From contig NZ_BMZB01000004.1 of NCBI RefSeq assembly GCF_014652575.1, forward strand, positions 1 to 64,000: a DNA stretch of 64,000 nt, given 5' to 3'. Origin of the DNA: Asticcacaulis endophyticus (lineage in GTDB: Bacteria > Pseudomonadota > Alphaproteobacteria > Caulobacterales > Caulobacteraceae). Positions 7,755-17,228 of this stretch are shown piece after piece (position 1 is the first letter of the stretch; each line of letters starts with the position of its first letter). Both the position numbers and the translations under genes were made by a program. The notes under the pieces were generated by a model that saw only the letters and a program-made list of their open reading frames with translations, was not told the origin of the DNA and searched no databases.

Positions 7755-8033
7755 ATGGCGGATTTCTCAGATCTCAATGTTTTTCAGATGTATGTGGCGA
7801 ATGGCGAGCAGCCGGGCTTCTGGTTAAAGCGGACCACTTGGGACAACACCGTTGCGCAAGTAACTTCGGTGGGCCCATTTACAGCAGCGGCGCCTTACTA
7901 TGGCAATCCCGAGGTCTGTGCGGACATTTACGAATTGAGCTCAGGAGCTTTGAAGGAGCTTGGTGCTAAAATTCCGGTTCCGGGAACGTACAAGACTTGG
8001 CGGCAAATTGACCCGCCAAGATGGGCAAAGTGA
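7755..8033 (+). CDS. Hypothetical protein, 92 aa
   Basis: Soluble small protein, probably a conserved hypothetical: MADFSDLNVFQMYVANG at the start, WLKRTTWDNTVAQVTSVG in the middle and a basic C-terminus (PGTYKTWRQIDPPRWAK). There is no signal peptide or membrane segment. The beta-strand-rich pattern with Gly and Pro turns suggests a compact fold. It stands alone between the toxin-antitoxin locus and an AraC regulator. Function unknown. Confidence 0.6.
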   Translation: MADFSDLNVFQMYVANGEQPGFWLKRTTWDNTVAQVTSVGPFTAAAPYYGNPEVCADIYELSSGALKELGAKIPVPGTYKTWRQIDPPRWAK

Positions 8034-8177
8034 CGAGGGGCCTCTGCCTCTCATGAGCGCAGATTCGTCAACGTCCTCCCTCACGACAACAGACGAACCG
8101 GCGGCTCACGTCTGCTGGACGAAGATGATGAGACGGTATAGGATTCCTGTTCCCATATTAATTACGGATCGTCTCAC

Positions 8178-9119
8178 TTGGACCCTCTCAGCGACATCAT
8201 TGCCCTGCTGCGGCCGAGCACGGCCATTTCCAAACCCATTACCGGGCGGGGGCGCTGGGGCGTTCGCTATGCGGCGCATGATGCCCCCGGCTTCACAATC
8301 ATCCTGAAAGGTGCGGCCTGGATCGCGTTCGAGGGGGAGGCGCCGTGGAAGCTGGAGCCAGGGGCCTTTCTTCTCTTGCCGTCGACGCCATCCTTCACCT
8401 TGAGCAGTCAACCGGACATCAACTGCGAGTTGCGCGACCCTATGGATGTGCCCAGCCGCCATGGCGAGCCGGACGGGGAAGCCGATTTCGAGGCGCTCGG
8501 CGGCACCTTTCGTATCGAGACTATCAACGCACCGCTCCTGCTCGCGTTGCTTCCGCGCATGATTCATATTCCGGCCTCAGAAGGGCGAGCGGTACGCCTC
8601 GGCCGGGTGATCGACCTCATCATGGAAGAATGCGGCCAGGATGAGCCAGGCAAGGACATGATCCTCCAGCGCATGCTTGAGGTTCTGCTGGTCGAAGCCA
8701 TGCGCTGGGATGGCATCGGGCCTGGGGACGACCGCGCCGGTCTGCTCAACGGTATGCGTGACCCGGTACTAGCGCGAGTGCTTGGGGCGATGCACGCCAA
8801 TGTCCGAGCCGACTGGACCGTGGCGAGCCTTGCCCGGGTCGCCGGACAGTCGCGTTCCGCCTTCGCCGCGCGTTTCGGCGCCGTTCTGGGATGCGGCCCG
8901 ATCGAATATCTGGCCCGGTGGCGCATGGCGCTGGCGAAAGATGCTTTGTTGCACGGCGCAAAGTCCCTCGACCGGATTGCCGACGAGATCGGGTACGAGT
9001 CCGCAAGCGCCTTCAGCACGGCTTTCCGAAAGCGGCTCGGCTGTCCGCCAGGAAAATTCGCTAGGATCCTCGGCGACAACGATCCCGGGAACCAATTAGA
9101 CGGAACGGGTTTGCAGTAA
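8178..9119 (+). CDS. AraC-family transcriptional regulator with cupin N-terminus
   Basis: 313 aa. Residues about 1-190 form an AraC-type cupin ligand domain (SDIIALLRPSTAISKPI; GVRYAAHDAPGFTIILKG; LEPGAFLLLPSTPSFTL). Residues about 205-305 hold two helix-turn-helix units: ADWTVASLARVAGQSRSAFAARF and SLDRIADEIGYESASAFSTAF followed by KRLGCPPGKF. The start is TTG at 8178; no ATG fits the alignment of the cupin start. Regulators of this type commonly sit beside short-chain dehydrogenases, and one lies 860 bases downstream. The last 24 bases overlap the convergent HAD gene. Confidence 0.88.
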   Translation: MDPLSDIIALLRPSTAISKPITGRGRWGVRYAAHDAPGFTIILKGAAWIAFEGEAPWKLEPGAFLLLPSTPSFTLSSQPDINCELRDPMDVPSRHGEPDGEADFEALGGTFRIETINAPLLLALLPRMIHIPASEGRAVRLGRVIDLIMEECGQDEPGKDMILQRMLEVLLVEAMRWDGIGPGDDRAGLLNGMRDPVLARVLGAMHANVRADWTVASLARVAGQSRSAFAARFGAVLGCGPIEYLARWRMALAKDALLHGAKSLDRIADEIGYESASAFSTAFRKRLGCPPGKFARILGDNDPGNQLDGTGLQ

Positions 9120-9815
9120 CCACTTTATGCCGCCGGGAGCATCGACGGAATCCAAAGTAAGGCCGATCTCGAGAGAACCATTTGGCAAGGTCGTTAGTGT
9201 CAGGTCGCTGTAATCGACAACCGTCGGATGTCCGGTTTCAGTCGGTCTGTGATGAGTGGCCGTAACGATCAGCACCATTGCTCCGGCGCTCACGGCTGCC
9301 GCAATCCCGGCGACGGAATCCTCGATGACAAGGCATCTGTCCGCCGTGGTGCCAAGCTTTTCGGCGCCCAGGTGGAAGCAGTCAGGTGCCGGCTTCCCGC
9401 GCGCCACGTCCTCGGCGGCAATCAGCAAAGGTGGAACGGGTAGGCCCGCGACTTCGATCCGGCGCAAGGCCAGCGCCCTCGGTGCCGAGGTCACGATGCC
9501 CCATTGCTTCATTGGCAGAGTGGTAAGAAACGCCGCTGCACCCGGGATCGCCTCAATACCTTCCACCTCATCGATTTCGGCCTGCGTGATTCTGGCCGCC
9601 TCGGCCACGAGGTCAAGACCGGCGATACCCGTCCGGCGGATCGTTTCGACCGACTGTACGCCGTGAATGGTCGGCAGGAATGTGTCGACATCGATACCGT
9701 GCCGCTCCGCCCACGCCGCCCATATACGCTCGGCGGCCTTAATGGAATTCAGGATCGTTCCATCCATGTCCAGAAGAATGGCATCGATCGGTCGCATCTG
9801 CGAAAGTGGCTGCAT
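9096..9815 (-). CDS. HAD-superfamily phosphatase, sugar/polyol phosphatase type
   Basis: 239 aa. HAD motif I is LLDMDGTILNS (nucleophile Asp about 16, acid/base Asp about 18), motif II is the Ser in VTSAPRAL, motif III is Lys in GKPAPDCF, and motif IV is VIEDSVAG. The helical cap inserted after motif I (subfamily IA) resembles glycerol-3-phosphatase and 2-deoxyglucose-6-phosphatase proteins. It is predicted to hydrolyse a small phosphorylated sugar or polyol in the cytoplasm; the substrate is not determinable here. MRPIDAILLD at 9797 is an alternative start. The C-terminus overlaps the convergent AraC gene. Confidence 0.85.
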   Translation of the reverse strand: MQPLSQMRPIDAILLDMDGTILNSIKAAERIWAAWAERHGIDVDTFLPTIHGVQSVETIRRTGIAGLDLVAEAARITQAEIDEVEGIEAIPGAAAFLTTLPMKQWGIVTSAPRALALRRIEVAGLPVPPLLIAAEDVARGKPAPDCFHLGAEKLGTTADRCLVIEDSVAGIAAAVSAGAMVLIVTATHHRPTETGHPTVVDYSDLTLTTLPNGSLEIGLTLDSVDAPGGIKWLLQTRSV

Positions 9816-9975
9816 CTTGCGTTGTGCTCTTTCAAAGGTTAATTTTGGGAATTTGGCCTTTTCCTTACCATTATTCTCACGATTTGGATACTTGGAAATG
9901 AATAATGGACTGGGGATTATGGATCGTCTCCACGCTGTGCCCTATTAAGGAACCATCCAACCAACGGAGGTTCTT

Positions 9976-10725
9976 ATGCAAACAATCCTAATCACCGGTA
10001 CATCCTCGGGCTATGGCTTGGAGATGGCGCGTCATTTCCTCGATAGGGGATGGAAGGTCATCGCGACCATGCGTCACCCCGACACCCGGCTCCTGCCGTC
10101 ATCGCCCAATTTGCGTATTCTGCCGCTCGACGTAACGAACGAAGACAGTATAGCGGCTGCCGTCGCGGGTGCAGGGCCGATCGATGTGCTCGTCAATAAT
10201 GCAGGCATTGGCGTTGTCGGTGCCTTCGAGGTAACGCCAATGGCGAATATCCGTAAGGTGTTCGACACCAACACGTTCGGCGTTATGGCGATGTGCCAGG
10301 CGGTCATTCCCCAGATGCGCGAACGCCGATCCGGCGTCGTCGTCAACGTGACATCAAGCGTCACGCTGGCCCCTATGCCGCTGGCGGCGGCCTACACCGC
10401 CAGCAAACAGGCTATCGAGGGCTTCACAGGCTCGCTCGCCCAGGAACTCGCCCATTTTGGCGTCGGGGTCAGACTGGTGGAGCCGGGATATGCCCCGACG
10501 ACGCGGTTCGCACAAAACACGGATCTTCGTATCGAAGATCTCATTCCCCCCGCTTATGCCGACTTCGCCGCCCCGATTTTCGAAGCGTTTAGCCAGCCGA
10601 CGCTAACAACGAAAGAAACCGATGTTGCCGAGGCTGTCTGGGCCGCCGTACATGATATGTCCGGTAGGCTTCAGTTCCCAGCCGGGGCCGACGCGGTCGC
10701 TCTCTTTCAAGGGTGCCATGGCTGA
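9976..10725 (+). CDS. Short-chain dehydrogenase/reductase
   Basis: 249 aa classical SDR. The nucleotide-binding motif is TGTSSGYG (7-14), followed by LDVTNEDS, the NNAG motif (74-77) and a catalytic triad of Ser about 127/128, Tyr140 and Lys144 in YTASK. Arg in TMRHPD after beta-2 favours NADP(H). A strong ribosome binding site (CGGAGG) precedes the ATG. It probably oxidises or reduces an alcohol/ketone substrate that the nearby AraC protein senses; that link is inferred from gene order alone. Confidence 0.9.
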   Translation: MQTILITGTSSGYGLEMARHFLDRGWKVIATMRHPDTRLLPSSPNLRILPLDVTNEDSIAAAVAGAGPIDVLVNNAGIGVVGAFEVTPMANIRKVFDTNTFGVMAMCQAVIPQMRERRSGVVVNVTSSVTLAPMPLAAAYTASKQAIEGFTGSLAQELAHFGVGVRLVEPGYAPTTRFAQNTDLRIEDLIPPAYADFAAPIFEAFSQPTLTTKETDVAEAVWAAVHDMSGRLQFPAGADAVALFQGCHG

Positions 10726-11041
10726 GCGGTCAGGTTCGACCCATGCCGCGTGGGCTAACCGGTGGCGATGCGCCGTTCAACTACTGCCATCTGAAGAGGG
10801 AAGCGGCGGCTTTCGGCGGTTCGCCAATCAAGGCGTCGGGGGACGAAAAGCCGCTGATCGTGCCGCTTACTAGCAAGAACTGGCGCGCCCAATCCGGGCA
10901 GCATGTGATCAACTTCACCAAGGGCCGGTGGCAGGAGCGGCGTGAAAGGGTCCCTTTAGTATCAACCGGTGCCAGTATTAGGCCGGATTCTCCTGATTTG
11001 AATCGTTAGGGATTTCCGGAAAAGGTAAGCTTGGTAAAATC
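10726..11041. other. Intergenic, nothing recognised
   Basis: 316 bases. One 98-codon frame (10713-11009) overlaps the SDR end but has no ribosome binding site and no family resemblance. I see no repeat or RNA signature. Confidence 0.45.
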
Positions 11042-11536
11042 TCAGGCTAATCTCAACGCGGGTGTTTCCGCGCGTTGTGACGTACTGACGAGCGCCGCAC
11101 ACGGCCTCAGACGAAACCCGTGACCTCTGCGGCTAAGGATGGTCGCGAATGTCCGGCAGGGCTGATAAAGGGCGTAAATGCGGTCATTGCCCATAAGCCA
11201 ATTGGCGTGAGCGGCAAAGCGCGTCTCGTCAGCATTCTGAGCTGCGCAGAGTAAGGCCACCAGACTCAACTCATCATGGGTAAGGTCGATATGTCCGGGC
11301 CTGCCAATTGTCAGGGTGCGTTTTCCCGACGAGAGGGTTATTAGAATCTGGCTAAAGGCCGTACAGCCTTCAGTCACTTCTTCACCGAATGCGTGGCGCA
11401 ACTCACGGTGCAAGATACGGCAGGAATGAGGGCAGGCCACCGCGGTTCGCATTGCCCATACTGAAAAATGTTCGGCATAGACTAAATCGCATATATTGTT
11501 TGGCATTGATGCAGAAGCGAGGGCCACAGCGTTCAT
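11042..11536 (-). CDS. Hypothetical protein, 164 aa
   Basis: Unrecognised. The centre looks like a real conserved domain: FSVWAMRTAVACPHSCRILHREL, then FSQILITLSSGKRTL, HIDLTHDELSLVALLCAAQNAD and LMGND, with several Cys and His residues. There is no signal peptide or membrane helix. The start is uncertain; an internal ATG at about 11506 (MPNNICDLVYAEHFSVW) is equally possible. It is isolated, 212 bases from fecR and in the same orientation. Function unknown. Confidence 0.5.
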   Translation of the reverse strand: MNAVALASASMPNNICDLVYAEHFSVWAMRTAVACPHSCRILHRELRHAFGEEVTEGCTAFSQILITLSSGKRTLTIGRPGHIDLTHDELSLVALLCAAQNADETRFAAHANWLMGNDRIYALYQPCRTFATILSRRGHGFRLRPCAALVSTSQRAETPALRLA

Positions 11537-11748
11537 TCCAGAAATATTAAATAAGAATAGCTCGCAATATCATTTAAACGGACGGACGCAAGACCATATG
11601 AAACGGTCGCAACGAAGTCAGACCACTATTTCTTAGTTTTACGAGGTGAAAGCGAGCTTAGAATGGTCAACAGCATTCGTGGGGTGGGGGCCATAAAACG
11701 GGACAGAATGAGTGTGGGCTTTGCTAAACCGGCCTAAATGAAGTGTAT

Positions 11749-12705
11749 TTAATTTACGACGCTTACGGTTCCGTTGTCAGTGTACACAAGTCGGGTCCCG
11801 CTAGAGGTAACGACACCTCGCAGGGCTGCATCCTGATCGCGAACGGGAAAAATACCGCTGACGCGACGCCCCTTTAGCCTTTCCGGATCGAACACAAGAG
11901 GTAGTGACCTGTATCTATTCAGCTCTGTAAGGACCACAGTCAGGTCTTCATTCACGGCCTCTACCCAGCCTGTTGCCCAGCTGCTGAAGGTAGCGGGGGC
12001 GGACTTGGGCAGTCGTGTCACCCTGTGACGATCTACGCTTGCGCGCTCACCCGGCGATAAGGTTTCACAGGCAGGCGGTGTGTTTGCCGGACAAACACGC
12101 ACGGTCGATTCAATGACGCTGACCTTCATTGCGGAGGCCGTCAGTTCGACCTCATAGGCGGTGCCAAGCGCCGTAGCCGAACCAAATGTGGACTGAATGC
12201 TGAAGCGTCGCTCAGGGCTGCGGTTTACTCGCGCCAGCAGCCGTCCTGTGATAAGCCTGACCGTATCGAGACGTTCGCGTTCGGTGACGCGTATAGCTGT
12301 ATCCGTATCGAGTATAACAACATTGCCACTTGCGAGTGCTACCGTTTTCTGTTCCCCACGTGCGGTGTGATAGTCGGGAAAGTTATCGCGAAGACTGTCT
12401 GAGGTCAAAAGACTCCAGGACAGGCCCGCGAACATGACAAAAGCAAATCCGTAGACTAAAGCCCGGCGGAGGTCTTGTTTCGGTTTTGACGCCAAGGACT
12501 GCAGCGCTTTGATTTCAGCGGGACCGGCCTGATCAAGGCGGTCATGAAAAGCCCACATTTTCTCGAATGTTGTCCGGTGCAGGGGGTGGGCCGCACACCA
12601 GCTTTCGCAGGCCAACCAGTCGGCATCACTGGCGGAGGTAGAATCGAGCAAACCCACCCATTCGGCGGCCGCGGTTACAATGTTCTGGGGTGTTTTTAGG
12701 GACAT
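11749..12705 (-). CDS. fecR: FecR-type anti-sigma regulator
   Basis: 318 aa. Residues 10-75 form the cytoplasmic anti-sigma domain (AAEWVGLLDS...LACESWCAAHPLHRTTFEKMWA). One membrane segment (about 82-101) is followed by the periplasmic FecR domain (HTARGEQKTVALASGNVVILDTDTAI) and a C-terminal segment that contacts the receptor's STN domain. It relays occupancy of the outer-membrane receptor to the sigma factor. The gene begins one base after the fecI stop. The divergent STN-containing receptor at 13356 is its natural partner. Confidence 0.9.
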   Translation of the reverse strand: MSLKTPQNIVTAAAEWVGLLDSTSASDADWLACESWCAAHPLHRTTFEKMWAFHDRLDQAGPAEIKALQSLASKPKQDLRRALVYGFAFVMFAGLSWSLLTSDSLRDNFPDYHTARGEQKTVALASGNVVILDTDTAIRVTERERLDTVRLITGRLLARVNRSPERRFSIQSTFGSATALGTAYEVELTASAMKVSVIESTVRVCPANTPPACETLSPGERASVDRHRVTRLPKSAPATFSSWATGWVEAVNEDLTVVLTELNRYRSLPLVFDPERLKGRRVSGIFPVRDQDAALRGVVTSSGTRLVYTDNGTVSVVN

Positions 12706-12706
12706 G

Positions 12707-13207
12707 TTAATCTGCCATCACACTGAAAATTTGTACACTGGCGCTGACAATATGCCGACGCACCGTCCGGGTTGACAGGTTGAGTTTTGAGGCAATCTCC
12801 TCCTGACTGAGGCCATCCACACGCCTGAGCAACAGCACCTGACGCGTGATGGAGGGCAGGCCACCCAGAACTTTCAACACCTCATCAAGAAACCTGATGG
12901 CCTCCAAGATCCGCTCAGGGGTAATCGGATAGGTATCATCATTATGAAGAGCAAAGCATTCGATTACGGAGCGTTCGATCTCACGTCGGCGGATGTCATC
13001 CACCATAAGGCGGCGGGCGATGGTGGCGAGAAGGCTGCGGGGTGAAGCGGGAGTGACCTCAGGCAAGCGCTCAAGCAATCGGCAGAATGTATCATGGCTA
13101 AGGTCTGCTGCACGATCCGGACAGCGCAGACGGCGTTCCAGCCATTTAGCGAGCCACTCGCCATGACCGATATAGAGCCCTTCAACTGTTCCGGTTCCCG
13201 TTTTCAT
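12707..13207 (-). CDS. fecI: ECF sigma factor, FecI type
   Basis: 166 aa. Sigma region 2 is compact (AADLSHDTFCRLLERL and SLLATIARRLMVDDIRRR). Region 4 has LPSITRQVLLLRRVDGLSQEEIASKL with NLSTRTVRRHI as the recognition helix. It directs RNA polymerase to the receptor operon once FecR signals ligand transport. It is first in a fecI-fecR operon transcribed divergently from the receptor, and the shared intergenic region carries a candidate Fur box at 13245-13264. Confidence 0.9.
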   Translation of the reverse strand: MKTGTGTVEGLYIGHGEWLAKWLERRLRCPDRAADLSHDTFCRLLERLPEVTPASPRSLLATIARRLMVDDIRRREIERSVIECFALHNDDTYPITPERILEAIRFLDEVLKVLGGLPSITRQVLLLRRVDGLSQEEIASKLNLSTRTVRRHIVSASVQIFSVMAD

Positions 13208-13244
13208 TTCTTGCCGCCGTTGTTGTTACGACGGGGATTATTTA

Positions 13245-13264
13245 GCAAATGCGAACTATTTGCA
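13245..13264. promoter_or_regulatory. Candidate Fur box between fecI and the TonB receptor
   Basis: The core TGCGAAC-T-ATTTGCA (13250-13264) is a near-palindrome of 7-1-7 form. The wider pair GCAAAT...ATTTGC spans 13245-13263. This resembles the alphaproteobacterial Fur site pattern of TGC-A/T-rich halves around one central base. It lies 43 bases upstream of fecI and about 90 upstream of the receptor, so it could repress both under iron sufficiency. Confidence 0.6.
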
Positions 13265-13355
13265 ATATTGGGGGCGAAATAATGCAATGTGTGTCCGCTT
13301 TTGCGGTTTCAACCGTCCTGAATACGAAAGCCTTATTAATCTCAGGAAACCGAAT

Positions 13356-15707
13356 ATGAAAAATCGTTTCTCAGGTGCTGCCTGCGCAGCCCTGGCTATC
13401 GCGTTCACCACAGCGGCGGTGACAGGTGTGGTGTCACCTGCATGCGCTCAGGCATCAGTGACAAAAGTCAATTTTAGTATTCCCGCCGGTCCGCTGGACG
13501 CCGCGATTGTTCAGCTTGGTCGTCAGGGGGGCGTCATGATTGCCATTCTGCCAGAAACGGTTCGGGGGAAACAAACTTCGGGGCTGAGGGGGGGATATAC
13601 GACCTCCGAGGCATTAGAGCGGCTGCTGCAAGGGACGTCTTTATCGGCGCAACCTGACGGCCGTGGTGGTTTTGTGATCCGTCAGGTTGCGGTTGAGCGG
13701 GTGGTTCAACGCTCAGCCAAGCCTGTCGCTGAAACTGTGACATCGGGGCCTGAGGATATTGCCGAAGTTGTCGTGGTCGGGCAGACCACAAGCGTGCTGG
13801 TTGGGGCAAAGCAACTGGAACAAACTCAGGCCAACGATCTGGCCGATATCTTCCGCAATACCCCGTCCGTATCAGTCGGCGGGTCGGTCGGTATTGCTCA
13901 GAAAGTCTATGTCCGGGGGATGGAAGACACTCTGCTCAATGTAACGGTGGACGGCGCACCTCAGACCGGCACGTTGTTCCACCATATCGGGCGGGTGCAG
14001 ATTGAGCCTGAATTGATGAAGAGCGTCAAGTTGCAGGCTGGGGCGGGTGAGGCGACTTCAGGCTTTGGTGCAGTGGGCGGGGCCTTGCGATTCCGAACCA
14101 AAAGCGCGGAAGATCTGCTGTCGGAGGGGGAGCCGTTTGGAATGCTAGGCAAGGCGTCGTGGTTCAGCAACAACGGCTATAAGGGCAGTGTCACCGCCTA
14201 TGGCCGCCTGTCGGATAACTGGAGTTTGCTCGGATCTCTGGTCTATGTTGATCGTGATGACATGCAGGATGGTGATGGTGACCGGCTTTATGGCACAGCG
14301 GCAGAGCAGGCCCTGGGGTTTCTGAAGCTATCGGGGAAACTGGCGCCCAACCATTTCCTGTCGGTAAGCTATGAACACCGCGATGAGGAAGGCAAATTTG
14401 GCCAAAGACCAAACTGGCCTGCCCTTGAAGGGGCTATTTTGTATCCGGCGGAGGCAGGGCGACGCACAACTGTAGCTAACTATCGCAACGAACTGGGTGA
14501 CCTGGTGAATATGGATGTCACGGCCTATTACACCCGTGCCGAATTTACTCAGGATATCTTTACGCGCTGGGGGCGTTATGGTGCCAAGATCGATACGTTC
14601 GGCTTTGATGTCCGCAACACCAGCCGTTTTGGGGCGCATGAGTTGATCTATGGGATTGAGCACAAGACTGACCGCGTGAGCAGCGAATATCTGGGCGACG
14701 CACAAGCTATCGCCGACTGGGCCTGGAACCCGGCTGTGGCGGCCTTTAAGGAGGAGGGCCGTCTTTGGGGAGCTTATGTGCAAGGCCACTTTCAGGTCTC
14801 CGATCCGCTGCTGATCAGTGCCGGTGTACGTTATGATGACTACGATCTTGAGCAGGTAACCTACGACAGCGGCACATCAAGTCAGGGCTTTAGCGGAAAT
14901 ATCGGTCTGAAATACGCGTTTACAGATACGCTGTCGCTCACCGCAGGACATGCTCAGGCCTTCCGGGGCAAGGAAGTGGGTGACGCCTTTACGCTGGAAC
15001 GCCGTCCAGGCCGGATCACCCTGGCGCCTAACCTTGAGCCTGAGCGTGTGGATAATACCGAAGTGGGGCTAACCTATAAGGCCACAAGGCTGCGCGGTTC
15101 AGCCTCCCTCTACCAAATGACAATTGACGACGTTATCATGGATCAGATCGGCGCCGGTGCCCCGCCTCAGGATGCCACCTATTATGAAAATGTCGGCAAA
15201 TTTGAAACGAAGGGTTTTGAACTGAGGGTCGGCTATAGCTGGCCGCGTGTCAGTGCCGATGTGTTTTATACAACCTATGATTCAGAACTGAATGGCCGGG
15301 CGGTTGAAGGCTACGAAGAAATTGGTCTCGCCAACGCATCGGGTGATCAGTGGAACCTCAATGTCGCGTGGCAGGCCGCCAGTAATATTGATACAGGTTT
15401 CAACGTCCGCCACGTTCAGGCCCTGAACGATATTCCGGTGCTGTACCGCGCGCGCGAAATTGGCTGGATTGCCGATATCCAGCGTGTTGATAAACCCAGC
15501 TATACGGTCGCGGATATCTTTATCGACTGGAAACCAAAGGGCCTTGATCGTCTACGGGTCAATATTGCGGTTCAAAACCTGTTTGACGTAAAGTACCGCG
15601 ATCACGCCAGTGTCGCCGACTATAATCACATTCCCGACTGGGAAGGGATTGCCGGGGTCTATGAGGCCGGACGCGATGTCCGGGTGTCGCTGGCTTATGA
15701 ATTCTGA
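13356..15707 (+). CDS. TonB-dependent receptor with STN signalling domain (FecA-like)
   Basis: 783 aa from ATG 13356, with AGGA upstream. A Sec signal peptide ends near SPACAQA. An STN domain (about residues 32-105, VNFSIPAGPLDAAIVQLGRQGG...) signals to FecR. The plug domain follows (VVVVGQTTS; FRNTPSVSVGG; VYVRGMEDTLLNVTVDGA), then a 22-strand barrel ending in LAYEF with the terminal Phe required for outer-membrane assembly. It imports a ferric chelate using TonB energy; the chelate cannot be identified from sequence. The FecI/FecR pair is divergent and the PepSY gene follows with a 1-base overlap. Confidence 0.93.
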   Translation: MKNRFSGAACAALAIAFTTAAVTGVVSPACAQASVTKVNFSIPAGPLDAAIVQLGRQGGVMIAILPETVRGKQTSGLRGGYTTSEALERLLQGTSLSAQPDGRGGFVIRQVAVERVVQRSAKPVAETVTSGPEDIAEVVVVGQTTSVLVGAKQLEQTQANDLADIFRNTPSVSVGGSVGIAQKVYVRGMEDTLLNVTVDGAPQTGTLFHHIGRVQIEPELMKSVKLQAGAGEATSGFGAVGGALRFRTKSAEDLLSEGEPFGMLGKASWFSNNGYKGSVTAYGRLSDNWSLLGSLVYVDRDDMQDGDGDRLYGTAAEQALGFLKLSGKLAPNHFLSVSYEHRDEEGKFGQRPNWPALEGAILYPAEAGRRTTVANYRNELGDLVNMDVTAYYTRAEFTQDIFTRWGRYGAKIDTFGFDVRNTSRFGAHELIYGIEHKTDRVSSEYLGDAQAIADWAWNPAVAAFKEEGRLWGAYVQGHFQVSDPLLISAGVRYDDYDLEQVTYDSGTSSQGFSGNIGLKYAFTDTLSLTAGHAQAFRGKEVGDAFTLERRPGRITLAPNLEPERVDNTEVGLTYKATRLRGSASLYQMTIDDVIMDQIGAGAPPQDATYYENVGKFETKGFELRVGYSWPRVSADVFYTTYDSELNGRAVEGYEEIGLANASGDQWNLNVAWQAASNIDTGFNVRHVQALNDIPVLYRAREIGWIADIQRVDKPSYTVADIFIDWKPKGLDRLRVNIAVQNLFDVKYRDHASVADYNHIPDWEGIAGVYEAGRDVRVSLAYEF

Positions 15708-16876
15708 TGCCCGCTGGCCGCATTCGGAAAATATCATGGCCGGAGGTTCGCCCCCGGCCATGGCTCATTCTCTGGCATCGTTGGTTTGGCGTGCTGGGTG
15801 CTTTATGGCTGGCCGTGCTCGGTCTGACGGGCTCGGCCATTGTCTATTATGATGAACTCGATGCGCTTCTGAACACTGACCTGAGGCGCGTTCAGGTCCA
15901 AGGTGAGCATGTGTCCGCGCAAAGCTGGGTTCAGGCGGCGCAGGATGCTTATCCTGAGCGTTTTGTCCGGTTCGTAGATTTGCCGCAAACTGACCGTAGC
16001 AGCGTCCTTATGACCTTGCCTTTGCGCCCGTATGCCGCAGGTGAGGGCGGTGACATAGATGTGTTTGTAAATCCCTACACGGGGCAGGTTCTGGGTTCCA
16101 GAACCCATGAGGATGGGCTGGGGCGGCGCCATCTCATGAACTTTGTTTATGGGTTGCACATGGACCTGCACCTGGGTGGGGCGATGGTATGGTTTTTGGG
16201 ACTTGTGTCCCTGTTGTGGGTGATAGACCACGTTGTCGCGGCGATTTTATCATTCCCATCACTCAAAAAATGGACCGCAAGCTTTCGGGTGCGATTTAGG
16301 GGTGGGGGTTATAAACGTACCTTTGATCTCCATCGGGCCGGCGGGCTGTGGCTGATGCCCATCACGCTTATACTGGCGGTGTCGGGGCTTTATTTTAACT
16401 GGTACGACGGCTTTGTCCGCACGGTTGATGCGATCTCCCCGACGACACCGCGCGCCATTTTCACGGTTCCAGCCCTTGAGACGCCGATCCATGATCCACA
16501 AGTATCATTCGGGCAGGCTATGGACGTGGTTAATTCCGTCGGTGATCAGTCCCGGATAGACCTGATGGCCTATAATCCGGCCAAAGGGGTCTATGAACTG
16601 CGTTTATATGATCCGCGCGACATTGACACCTATGGACGGCGCTTAATGGTTGTTGACGGGCGTGGAGGGCATTTGATCAGCGATCGGCACGTCACCGAAG
16701 GCGGTGCCGGCGATGTATTCCTGGCCTGGCAATATCCTTTACATTCGGGCAAGGCCTTCGGCGCGTTCGGCCGTGCCGTCATATTTGTTTCCGGATTGGT
16801 ATTAACCTGTATCTGCGTCACAGGTCTGCTGATCTGGTGGCGCAAGCGCAAAGCCCGCGTGCGTGCACCGATATAA
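15707..16876 (+). CDS. PepSY-associated transmembrane protein, putative siderophore ferric reductase
   Basis: 389 aa inner-membrane protein with four membrane segments: about 20-42 (HRWFGVLGALWLAVLGLTGSAIVYYDEL), 145-190, 205-230 and 355-385. PepSY-like periplasmic regions lie between them. Conserved His residues occur in the helices (LHRWFG, FVYGLHMDLHLG, FDLHRAGGLW, YPLHSGKAFG), as in the PepSY-TM family. Members such as FoxB bind two hemes and reduce ferric siderophores to release iron; that function is transferred by family. The start overlaps the receptor stop (TGATG), implying translational coupling. Confidence 0.85.
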   Translation: MPAGRIRKISWPEVRPRPWLILWHRWFGVLGALWLAVLGLTGSAIVYYDELDALLNTDLRRVQVQGEHVSAQSWVQAAQDAYPERFVRFVDLPQTDRSSVLMTLPLRPYAAGEGGDIDVFVNPYTGQVLGSRTHEDGLGRRHLMNFVYGLHMDLHLGGAMVWFLGLVSLLWVIDHVVAAILSFPSLKKWTASFRVRFRGGGYKRTFDLHRAGGLWLMPITLILAVSGLYFNWYDGFVRTVDAISPTTPRAIFTVPALETPIHDPQVSFGQAMDVVNSVGDQSRIDLMAYNPAKGVYELRLYDPRDIDTYGRRLMVVDGRGGHLISDRHVTEGGAGDVFLAWQYPLHSGKAFGAFGRAVIFVSGLVLTCICVTGLLIWWRKRKARVRAPI

Positions 16877-17228
16877 GCTATGTTGCGGCTGGCCGGTGTT
16901 TTGTGACGTGTGTTCCGTTAAATGTCGGTTTAGAACCGCTTAACGGCGAGATAATCCGGTTGCAGGCGTCATACCGAGCAGCCAAAAACCAACAGATACA
17001 TGAAGGTCGGGCGCTTTAAGTTAGTTGTATAGGGGGCTTTGGCGGTGATCAACAGGGCATTTTGAGATCCTGCATGCTTGCACTAACCATTCATTTCGAT
17101 TAACGGCGCGATGAATAGAGATGGTGTTCATGTTTTGCAGTCCATATTCCCATTCAAAAAGTAAGGAAATATTATCTAAGTAAGAACATTGTTCTCTAAG
17201 GCTTTTACAGGGTTTGGGGCAGAATAAC
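16877..17228. other. Intergenic, no gene recognised
   Basis: 352 bases between the PepSY gene and the chemoreceptor. No credible coding frame, tRNA or strong hairpin is visible. It presumably contains the chemoreceptor promoter. Confidence 0.5.

Noticed and set aside
10713-11009. 98-codon open frame after the SDR gene
   Set aside because: Starts inside the SDR gene, has no ribosome binding site and no recognisable motif.
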